DNA of 64,000 bases. Source: Rhinopomastus cyanomelas (lineage: Eukaryota; Chordata; Aves; Bucerotiformes; Rhinopomastidae). The position numbers and the translations under genes were made by a program. The notes under the pieces are model-generated. The model did not search any database. It saw only the letters and a program-made list of their open reading frames with translations, and was not told the DNA's origin. Below are positions 50,232 to 59,530 of this stretch, one piece after another (the stretch's first letter is position 1; every line of letters begins with the position of its first letter). The stretch spans positions 687,120 to 751,119 of the forward strand of contig VXBP01002556.1 of assembly GCA_013400115.1 (NCBI GenBank), read 5' to 3'.

Positions 50232-50345
50232 CATTGTCATCACCAGAATCAGACTGGAAGGAGCTGAGGGACTGTACTTCGGAGTTGCTGCCTTTATTAC
50301 TTCCTGCAAAACAGGTGACTTCTTCAGCGTCATCAACCCCTTTAC
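50232..50345 (-). CDS. FAT3: FAT3 114-nt cassette exon with a WIRS-like motif
   Basis: Acceptor TGTCAATGAAG precedes 50345, with only a weak, T/G-mixed tract; donor AATG|GTAAGG. Read through the junction it gives TES-KGVDDAEEVTCFAGSNKGSNSE... then VQSLSSFQSDSGDDN, continuing to the Ala split with the next exon. LSSFQS (50251-50268) fits the WAVE-complex WIRS consensus (bulky hydrophobic-x-T/S-F-x-x). Serine- and acid-rich, probably disordered. It has 38 codon-equivalents and phase 1 on both sides, so it is a removable module. The sequence matches vertebrate FAT3 nearly residue for residue as recalled. Confidence 0.94.
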
Positions 50346-52366
50346 CTTCATTGACAGCAAAACAAAGCAAAATGGTACTGTGTGTTCACCCACACCACAG
50401 AGACATTGAAATCCTGACAACAAGGAGCCTCCTATTATTTTTGTCAGAATGAAACTGCTTCCTTCACACAGAGGAAGTGACCTACTGCTCAGGAAGGTAG
50501 CTGATGAAGATACCTAGACTTTTGAAGAGTTTCAAGCCCAAATAATCTTTCAAGTGGCTGACATCACTGTAATCAAGGAAGAGACATCTGTATTCAGTAC
50601 TGCCTTTTTAGATGACACATAGTCTCAGCAGCAAAGAAAATGATAACTGAAAAAATGTGGTATAAACATCTTATACAAAAAAATTACAGTCGCATTTATC
50701 TCTACTTCTCATTTCTTAATTTGAGAGCCTCATTAGAGGCTCATTCAATGCTCAATAAACTTATTGTTCATCTTTTTATTCATATCATTGGCCCTTGGAA
50801 CAGATTTTAATGGCTCCACCACTGACATAATAAATTATGCTTCAATTTACATTGCTTTTCATCAGGGACATTCAGTCTTGACAACTCTTCTATAGTTCAG
50901 AAATGTAACTGCAGCCTACAGTATAAATTGTCATGTAATTAAACACACATGAATAAGTACATTCAGCTACACGTTCTCTCAGTGATATACTAGGGAACAC
51001 AAAAAGTTTTGCTCAGTAGTAAGCACTGTGATACCTGAGATAACTACAAATTAACAAGCTCTGGCACTGTAAACACTGAAGTAGAGCTCTCCATCTGATA
51101 GCTGGAGATATTCCTGCCCAGCACGGGGCACCTCCATATAGTAAGTTCTGATTTACTTCTGCTGAGAAGCAGGGTGTGTAGTAGTTGGAGCAAGTGCTTG
51201 CAGTAACGAAGCTGCACTGCTTTCTACTCCATGACAGCTGAGGTCTGTGGCCTCATGATACTTCAATCAGTGGGACTGTATTTAATGGTTGCAAAGGTCA
51301 ACCACAACACAAATGTGAAATACAGCCCAAAGAAATGAAAATAATTCCTGTTTTTCACTAGAAAGCGTTAGCTAACGTGGTGGCTTAGATGAAAACGTGC
51401 AGGTCAGAGCACAGCTGTGGGGCAGTGCCAGATTCCTCCTCATTTCCTCAGTTCCCACTGTTTAGAATGACAGGACTATGAAAGTTGCTGCATCACGGAT
51501 TTCTACTCGATAGCTCTTGTTAAGGCTGTGGTGTTACAGCAGGGTTTGAAGATGCATTAGGAAAAGTCACAAAAAATCTTGAATGCTAAAGCAAATGTAG
51601 GATCACAGGATGTTAGGGGTTGGAAGGGACCCAAAGAGATCATCAAGTTCTGATTTGCACGGATGGACAACACAGGGCCATAACTCTGTCTCAGCAAGCT
51701 GCTGTTTTCTGTTGTGACAGAACACGTGAAGTTTGCTGCATCTCTGGCAACACGTTCAGGGGTGAAGGGGCCACTGTGCTACCAGGTATGAAGCCATCAG
51801 AGCACAAACAGGGTAAGTTTGTTCTGTTCACTCTAACACTCGCTGCTGATGGGAATGCAGTGGATTGAGGTGATCCTGTAGGGACGCGTGGTTTTCCGCT
51901 TAATTTCATAGACACTGGAAATTGAGGATTTTAGTTCATTTGTCCCCACTGCAAAACAAGGTTGCTTCTTGCAGAGGCAAACTGGGAGCCAAACTGCCCA
52001 GAGTTTATATGGCAGAGTTTATATTTGAGACTTGAGAGTTTATGTTTGAGACATCTGCCCCGAATTGCTTTTTCCAATGGAAAGATGATTGCACCGTGTC
52101 ACTAATGCTCCGCGTGCTTACTCATATGTGCTTTCTGAACAAGTGAAATAAATGCACTTAGTCACACTTAATGCACAGAAGTAGGGGTCTGGCACGCCTC
52201 GTTTAATTACAACCTTTCACAATTAAACCAAATCACTTCTTTGAGAGATGTAAGAGTGTGCAGCAGGAGCATTAGGAGTACCTGAGCAACTGTGCCTGCT
52301 GCACCCTAAAAGGCAACCCTGACCTACAGCAGGGAACAAGCCAGACTGGCACACAGCGGTACTTAC
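50346..52366 (-). other. FAT3: FAT3 intron, 2.0 kb
   Basis: Phase-1 intron. Donor GAAA|GTAAGT is strong. It contains a short CR1 fragment at 51602-51655; the rest is unique. Confidence 0.9.
51602..51655 (-). mobile_element. CR1 LINE 3' end, short fragment
   Basis: 'CACAGGATGTTAGGGGTTGGAAGGGACCCAAAGAGATCATCAAGTTC' in the order of a CR1 minus-strand 3' end. Similarity stops within about 55 bp. Confidence 0.75.
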
Positions 52367-53022
52367 TTTCTGTCCCAGCATCCCAAGTGCTCTTCCTGAT
52401 GGAGTCACAGTCGGAGCGACAGGGAGACACAGCGGGCAGGTTTGGAGCCACACTGCACACCACCACCCCCCGCCTGGCTGTCAGTATTCGAGGGGACTCA
52501 GGGTGAAACGTTGTCATCTCCTGGTGCTCCATGCCAAGCCCATCCACTATCTTGTCCAAGTTATTCCGCGAGTCACTCTGGAAGCACGGGGTATAGGCCA
52601 TCGGCCTCACTGGGACCTGTGGAGGCCCAACTTCTTGGTAGATATTTCTGCTGTCTCCACTGTTCCTCATGTTCTTGAACTGGACACCGTTGCTCTTGTT
52701 GAGCAGTGCAGCAGTAGCTGGGTCCTGCACCAGAGTGATGTTGTTGCGGGAGTAGTTTTTCCTGAACACTTTCTTGCGAAAGATGATAAAGAGAACGATC
52801 AACATAAATATGACAAACAGGACCACGGCTATTCCTATCAGCTCCTCCTTGCCGACATACGAATGTCCAGCTTGTATATTGGGAACAACCACAGGGCGAA
52901 GACCACAGTATTGCCCCACGTAGCCAGGGGTGCAGTTGCACAGAAATGAACCAAATATGTTGACGCAGGAGCCACCATTTTCACATTCTTCTCTTTCACA
53001 CTCGTTGATGTCTTCCTCGCAC
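52367..53022 (-). CDS. FAT3: FAT3 exon: calcium-binding EGF repeat, transmembrane segment, start of tail
   Basis: Acceptor CTTCTTTCAAG precedes 53022; donor GAAA|GTAAGT at its end. It enters in phase 2 and leaves in phase 1, with 218 full codons. Exon residues 1-39 are an EGF-like repeat with a calcium-binding signature (DINEC, then CxN-x4-F-x-C, also the Asn hydroxylation pattern) and six cysteines. A linker, GLRPVVVPNIQAGHSYVGKE, follows. The transmembrane helix is about residues 62-81 (IGIAVVLFVIFMLIVLFIIF), followed by the basic stop-transfer RKKVFRKNYSRNN. The cytoplasmic part contains VGPPQVPVRPMAYTPCF, MTTFHP (52500-52517; WIRS-like) and KSTWDAGTES. This exon anchors the giant adhesion ectodomain in the membrane. 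Continuation of the frame past 52367 is intronic. Confidence 0.97.
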
Positions 53023-54037
53023 CTTGAAAGAAGAAAAGCAGCGTTTGCAGAATGCCCAGCCATCAGCCCAGCCTGTACACGAAGACTTGTGCTGTCAAAG
53101 TGGCACTGCAGCTACAGCTAACGCCTTGCGGGTGCTTGGCAATGAGCTTACGCATGTTTTGGTACAGCCATTGCAAGGCTTCTTAAGACAACAAAAGGGA
53201 AACAACATGAAGGAAATAAGAGTGTAAAGCATCTGATAGAAAGAGGCTCCTTGACCCGAATGAGGTTCACGGAATGTATTGGAAAATCTCAGTCTTTTCA
53301 TACTGTTTTTGAACCGTCCCACGGGATTTCATACAAAGTATTAGGAGGACTCAAGGCAAAAACAGTTCAGAAAAAACACAGCAAGCCCATCACAGCACTT
53401 ATTTAAGAGGAGAAGAAGATACACTGTGCAAATTTATCTAGGGCTCAAAATAAAGTGAGCAAATATTAGAAGAGTGAGGGTAAGAAAAACAACAGAAACT
53501 TTAAAGAAAGAGGAGAACTGGAAAGAAGAGGTGACCAAAACCAAGGCTGAGCGGGAAGGCCAAACAGTAGACAAACTAGATGAGAAACAAGCACTCTGAT
53601 GGGCAGGTCCAGGGATTTCCTATTTTCAAACCAAGTGTATGATCAAGGCTGGGACTTTGAAAAATGAATGCAGCAAGTTAGGCTTTTATGTCAGGGCTAA
53701 TGCAACTAAATAATTGATCCATTAAAAAAAAAATCACATGGCAGCTTTCACAGGCACTGTAAGATGGCTCAAAAAGCCTCTAACACTTAGATGTTCAGGG
53801 AAAACTGTCTGGAGATAACATCCTGAAACAGTAACTTAGGAGGCCAAGTTCAGAAGAGCATTTCTGAACATGCAAGACGCATGGATTTGTCACCTGTCCT
53901 TAGCACAGACTTGCAGTAAGCACCACGTTTTGGTCAGTGGGCCAGTGTTTGCTAGTGGGTACAAAACGCCCGATCAAAAAGCCCAGCATCGCTGAACCCG
54001 AAACGCTCCTGGTGCCCGCCCGCGGAGGGTCACTTAC
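53023..54037 (-). other. FAT3: FAT3 intron, 1.0 kb
   Basis: Phase-2 intron, donor AC|GTAAGT and acceptor TTTCAAG. Unique AT-rich sequence, no repeat recognised. Confidence 0.9.
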
Positions 54038-54191
54038 GTCACGCCCGTCAGGCCAGTTTTGCAGCTGCAGATGAAAGCGTTGCCAATGGGATCGCACGAG
54101 CCACCGTTCCGGCAGGGATTTGGGAAGCAGGCTGTGATCTCTGACTCACAATTCCTTCCAGTAAACTGGGAGAGGCAACTGCACTGGTAGC
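54038..54191 (-). CDS. FAT3: FAT3 exon: EGF-like repeats
   Basis: Acceptor TTGCTTACCTTCCAG precedes 54191; donor GTGAC|GTAAGTG. It enters in phase 1 and leaves in phase 2, 154 nt. Translation: the end of one EGF-like repeat (GYQCSCLSQFTGRNCE), then a complete one from ITACFPNPCRNGGSCDPIGN to FICSCKTGLTGVTC, whose last residues lead into CEEDINEC of the next exon. Cysteine spacing C-x4-C-x5-C-x8-C-x-C-x8-C is typical EGF. Extracellular, near the membrane. The upstream exon is not found in this window, so the remaining ectodomain (cadherin repeats, laminin G) lies to the right. Confidence 0.96.
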
Positions 54192-54410
54192 CTGGAAGGT
54201 AAGCAACACAAACGAAGACATCAGAAACCTATCACTGCATCTGTCTAGGGGCAAGGTGATGCACTTGGCTACTTTACTCCAAAAACATGTTGCACTGCGG
54301 GGCAAAGGGAATGTTTATGCTTCTGAGTGTCCTTGGAACACGTTGTCAACTGAGGGTTTCTTTATCTGGGATGTTTGGACAAATGGATCTCATGTCTACA
54401 GCCCAGAAGC

Positions 54411-54716
54411 AGGGTCAGGAGGATGGAGCCAGGCTCTTCTCAGTGTCATGTAGTGATAGGATGAGGGGCAATGGGTGTAAGCTGGAACACAGGAGGTTCC
54501 ACATCAATATGAGAAGGAACTTCTTCGCAGTGAGGGTGACAGAGCATGGAAGGGGCTGCCCAGGGGGTGTTGTGGAGTCTCCTTCACTGGAGATGTTCAA
54601 GACCTGCCTGGATGTGTTCCTGTGTGACTTGGTGTAGGTGATCCTGCTGTGGCAGGGGGATTGGACTAGATGATCTTTGGAGGTCCCTTCCAATCCCTAA
54701 TGATTCTATGATTCTG
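54411..54716 (+). mobile_element. CR1 LINE 3' end
   Basis: 'GGATGGAGCCAGGCTCTTCTCAGTG', 'AGTGATAGGATGAGGGGCAATGGG', 'GGTTCCACATCAATATGAGAAGG', 'GCATGGAAGGGGCTGCCCAGG', ending 'TTCCAATCCCTAATGATTCTATGATTCTGTG'. Well preserved; antisense to FAT3. Confidence 0.93.
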
Positions 54717-54956
54717 TGAATTGCTGCAGACCAGCCCATAGCTGGCATGATTCAGATACAGATAGCTGTCACTTGTGAGCAGCTTTGGAAATACATCTAG
54801 AAATGTTCTAGATGAAGGATGCGTTTTCCAGTATTTTTGAAAATGCAGACCATATTTGGTGACAGTGGCAGCTCACACTCCTTTTGGGACTCCACTGAAG
54901 AGCAAATACATGAGCTGATGGCTTTTGCCAGGATGACACAGTGGAGACGTGTCAAT

Positions 54957-55016
54957 AACAAAACACTTGGTAGTGATACACTTGGTAGTAAACACAGCAA
55001 ACACTTGGTAGTGATT
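54957..55016. repeat. Short direct repeats of ACACTTGGTAGT
   Basis: ACACTTGGTAGT occurs three times within 60 bp. It lies directly left of a CR1 copy. Confidence 0.8.
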
Positions 55017-55044
55017 ACTGTTCCCCATTGCCTGCAGAACAAAT

Positions 55045-55430
55045 CTTATGAGGAGAGAGTTGTGGCTGTTTAGTTTGAGGAAGAGGAGGCTTCCTACAAC
55101 TATCTGAAAGGACATTGTAGAGGGTGTTGGTGCTGATGTCTTCTCACAGGTAACTAGAGACAGAACCAGAGGGAATGGTTTCAAGCTTCAACAGGGTAGG
55201 TCTAGATTGGACATCAGGAAAAAGTTCTTCACGGAGAGAGTGGTCAGGCACTGGAATGGGCTGCCCAGGGTGGGGGTTGAGTCACCATCCCTGGATGAGT
55301 TTAAGAGACACTCAGATGTTATGCTGGGGGATCTGGTTTAGGGGTGAACTTGTAGAGTAGGGTTGATGCTTCAATTTGATGATCCCAGGGCTCTTTTCCA
55401 ACCTGAATGATTGATTCTGTGATTCATGAA
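55045..55430 (+). mobile_element. CR1 LINE 3' end, different subfamily
   Basis: 'GTTTAGTTTGAGGAAGAGGAGGCT', 'GGTGTTGGTGCTGATGTCTTCTC', 'AACTAGAGACAGAACCAGAGGGAATGG', 'GGTCAGGCACTGGAATGGGCTGCCCAGGG', 'GGTTGAGTCACCATCCCTGGATG', ending GATTCTGTGATTCATG. Older than the neighbour at 54.4 kb. Confidence 0.92.
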
Positions 55431-57560
55431 GTGCATCATTCAGGCAAGAACTACCAACTTCATAACACTAGCTGACCTGAGCAATGCCAGCCTTAATCAG
55501 AGCTGATTAGGTGCTGTGTGTGCTATTAAAAGACTAATTAACTGCTGGCTGCAGTGCATCAGACATCACTCCACTCAGGTGCCTTGGGCCCAATCAGGGA
55601 TCAAAGTCCTATTTCTACATATATTTGTCAACAGAGGAGGAACAACTGGGTAAAAAAGGGTTCTTAACCCATCAGTTCACTCTGTCAAGTATTAAATGAT
55701 AAATCTAATTTCATTTTCCTCTCTTTGTTATTTCACATGGCACATTAACAAAACCTGTATTTAAACTTTATTCACAAAGACATCCAGTGAGGCAGCATGT
55801 CTCTTTGTGTTGTGATCAGGATACTGAAATGGAATGCTTTTTCCTTCAACAAGAACAAGGAACATGTAGGTTGTGAAAGCCATGAGATGACTAAGGCACT
55901 CCCTAGATCAGAGTTTTTGCTCCCTAGAGCAAAATTTTCCAGGACATTCGGAAAATGTTCAGCTGATTTAAAAAAACAAAATACAAAACCCATATGTCCC
56001 CAAACAGGAGCATTGTGTAGGTTCCTGTTAGGAGATTGACACGTTTACAGAACACAGCACACCAAACAGTTGGAACAAGGAACCTTCCTGCCATTTATAC
56101 TGCTGGAGCTCCAACGGTTGAATGCAACTCAATTCAGCAAGGTACTGGAGATCAAGCTGATACAGCTGAACTATCCACCCTCGGCGCTGAGCTTTCTGAA
56201 CATGTATTTTAGAACTTTCTACACGTGTACATCAGGAAAAAAAGCTCAACTTAGTTTAAAATTAGCTGCTCTAGCAAACAAACCAGGAATTTGCAGTAGA
56301 GTTGCAAGGTAAAGAATTTCACAGAGACGATTTGGAGAAGTGTTGCAGAACCACATGGCAAAAGCAATGCTGCATTAAGACTCCTACATCTTTTATGTCC
56401 TATCCTGCTCAGTTTGCCTTGTTCAGGTCACTCTAATTGATTTCTTTCATGAGGACAGACTTTTGGAAACAAACGTGGAACCAGACTTGCTGATGTACTC
56501 AGTCGAGAGTCCAATCCAATTTAACCAGAGATAAATCTAATAGATATTCAGGTATCACAGGGCATCGCTGTCCTGCTGCACGTTAGAAGCAGGGCTGTTT
56601 GCAAGGTTGCAGAGTTAAGAAGGAAAACAATTTGACTCTGGAGATTCCTATAAACAAACAACAGCGAGATGGGATTATTTTCTGGTGTCATACGCGCATC
56701 TCACCGAGACAGTGCAAACAACTGCCTCAACTTTCTACAGAGACCTGGGTTTGAAGAACTGCAAAACTGTAGCTGCACCAGGCATTGCACTTGGATGCCA
56801 TCCCTGTGAAGGATTTACTGTCAGCTGGCAAAGTGGCTGACTTAGAAATCCTGTAGGTAGAAATCACAGCATGAATAAACAAGGCTGCTTCAGGACTCAG
56901 TTTGTAACTGAACAGTGACATCTATAGTTCAAAGAACTGCAGCAACTTTTACTATATTTTCATGGTCTCAGTGACCTGACAATGTTCAATTCAAATAGGA
57001 AATATTCATTAAAAATTCTGTTGTCTTATGCAATAGCAGAATAGGTTTGTCCTCTTTGCTAAGTGGCATTTTAAGCCTTCATAACTTTAAAATTACTTTA
57101 AAACCCTGTACCTAAGGTAGCCTCCTGTACCTAAGTTACTAGTTGCCACTCATTTGTAAGGTAAAGCCTTTGGATCACTCTCTTGTCAGGCTTTCTGTTT
57201 GTTTCAGCTGAAGGTCTGGGTTCTCAGCCTGTAACATACTCTGTTACATTTATTTATTGAAGAAAAATGTAGGAAATATTGATTTGATAAAGAAAATAAC
57301 CCCCTTTTAGCTGTAGGTATGAAAGGAACATTTATGAATAGATCACTCTGAATGGATTAATTAATTGATTTTGCCTATGTTTTATATTAAAGTCACACTA
57401 ACTTCAATTAACATTTTATACCGAGAGTTGCTTAAACTGAATGCTCCAGGCGGGTCAAAGCTCTCTTGGGAAATGTATGAATAAGACCAAATGCAACGCG
57501 TGCTTTTGCAGGACTACTTTTTTGACTGAATTTAACTAAATGATGGTGGAGAGCAGTCAG

Positions 57561-57765
57561 GTCACAGAATCGTTTGGGTTGGAAAAGACCTTCAAGGTCA
57601 GCGAGTCTGACTATTAACTGTACCAAGTCCACCACCAAACCATGTCCCCCAGCTCCACAGCATGTCCAGGGATGGCAGCTGAACCCCTTCCAGGGCAGCC
57701 TGTTCCAGTGCCTGATGATCTTTTCAATACTGAAGTACTCGGTACGGACTCTAAATCTAGAGATC
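57561..57765 (-). mobile_element. CR1 LINE 3' end
   Basis: 'GTCACAGAATCGTTTGGGTTGGAAAAGACCTTCAAGGTC', 'ACTGTACCAAGTCCACCACCAAACCATGTCCCC', 'CCAGGGATGGCAGCTGAACCCC', 'GGCAGCCTGTTCCAGTGCCTGA'. Moderately diverged. Confidence 0.9.
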
Positions 57766-58919
57766 CAAGGTAGAAATAAAAACAAAGACAAGAAGACAGT
57801 GTTAAATTCCAGTATTAATCACCGACTCTTCCCCTGACTGGAAGCACTGACATACACCTGGCCAACCCTGAGCCACTGGCACAAGACACAGAGCTGCCGT
57901 CACACACACGCTGAGAGCTGCAGCGCGTTCACCTGGGAGGTCCCCAGGCACAGCAAAGCATATGTCAAAACTCACCGAGTAAGGAAGTGAAGAGCTGATA
58001 CGATGGCCCAGCACACACTGTATATCAGCTTGGCCAGCAGACTTGCCAGACCTTTTATGCTTCTCCAAACCTCTCAGTAGAGGCTGTAATTTTGCCTCTT
58101 ACCACACATTGTAGCCACATGGCCACGGACAACGTGCAATTGTGAAGAAAACCCTCTTGATCAGGAGTGCATCGCAGGTTTAACCGAGAGGTTTTATTAC
58201 ACATTTAATATCCAGGTAAAATCTCATGTATTTATTTCCATTTGTTTGGCACAAAAAAAATGCTAACTTTACACATCCAAGGAGGATGGAGCTGAAGAAA
58301 AGGCAAAGTGCCATAACCTCTCAGCAAGGGGATGAGAACTCCCTTACAAGCAATCTAGGGCTTACTCCTGTTCACAATGAAGGCACAATGAAGACTTGGA
58401 AATTCATCAATATTTAAGATCATAAAGTCCATCTGAGTTTTCTCCAAGATATATGAATATTTCATTTGGCACACTGATGCTGGGAAATGCTGATCTGCAT
58501 TCCCCAAGCAGCAAATTTTGTGGTATTACCAGTGCATCTCTTCAGGGGAACCAGTGGAAAAAGATAGAAAGGTCTGGTGAACACATCTGCAGTGCTGCCG
58601 GGTTGGGATTTCAACACCCTCAGTATGTGTCACAACAGCCTGCACCAACAGTTGACTGAAGAGCAGCAACAAGCTGTGAGCAATGATGCAGCCCTTTGGG
58701 GCTCCATCTACCTTAGCAAGCCCTGCAAAACAACAGGGCTTGGCTCTAACCTCTAAGACCTCACCTTTCCACAGAGGGAACCAAAGCACAGAGAGGGGAT
58801 GGACAGAAGATCCATGTCAAAGCTCATTTGCAAACTAAAACATTATGCAGACATAGCCTTCTCCAGCTTACACTTTATTTTGTGCTCGTTGTTTTATAAG
58901 GCTTGTCTAAAGCTCCTTC

Positions 58920-59158
58920 ACAGAATCACAGAACATCAAGGATTGGAAGGTTCCTCAAAAGATCATCTAATCCAGTCCCCCTCACACAGCAGGATCACCT
59001 AGACCAAGTCACACAAGAACATATCCAGGCAGGTTTTAAATGTCTTCAGAGAAGGAGACTCCACGACCTGCCTGAGCAGCCTGTTCCAGTGCTCTGTCAC
59101 CCTCACTGGGAAGAAGTTCCTTCTCATATTGTTGTGGAACCTCCTATGTTCCAGCTTA
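58920..59158 (-). mobile_element. CR1 LINE 3' UTR segment
   Basis: 'CAGAATCACAGAACATCAAGG', 'GGATCACCTAGACCAAGTCACACAAG', 'GAAGGAGACTCCACGACCTGCC', 'GAAGTTCCTTCTCATATTG', 'GGAACCTCCTATGTTCCAGCTTACAC'. It adjoins RT-coding sequence of the same strand at about 59160. Confidence 0.92.
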
Positions 59159-59530
59159 CACGTCCCAGTACCGATCCCTGGGGGACTCCACTAGATACAG
59201 GCCCCCAACCAGACTCTGCCCCACTGACCACTACTCTCTGGCTTCTATCCTGCAGCCAGTTCACCATCCACCTCACTACCTGATCATCCAGACCACGCTG
59301 CCTCAGTTTGGCTGCGAGGATGCTGTGGGAGGCTGTGTCAAATGCTTCACTGAAGTCAAGATAGACCACATCCATCGCTCTGCCATCATTGAACCACCTG
59401 GTTATGCCCTCATGAAAGGCTATCTGGTTGGTCAGGCATGACTCTTTGGTGAAACCATGCTGACTGTCCCCAACAACCCTCTCGTCCTTGATGTGTCTAG
59501 AAACACCAATCTGAGTTCCCTTTAGTCTCA
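59159..59530 (-). mobile_element. CR1 LINE reverse transcriptase fragment
   Basis: An open minus-strand frame encodes CR1 RT motifs in order: GDSQHGFTKESCLTNQIAFH, then MDVVYLDFSEAFDT (the D of the first catalytic block), SHSILAAKLRQRGL, VRWMVNWLQDRSQRVVVSG, and SSGVPQGSVLG. The later catalytic F/Y-x-D-D block is absent: after SVLG the sequence jumps directly into the 3' UTR, so an internal deletion removed the rest of the RT. Unusually long open frame for a CR1 relic, but not functional. Confidence 0.93.

Noticed and set aside
52503..52949. 148-residue plus-strand frame over the FAT3 transmembrane exon.
   Set aside because: It is a shadow of the well-supported minus-strand FAT3 exon.
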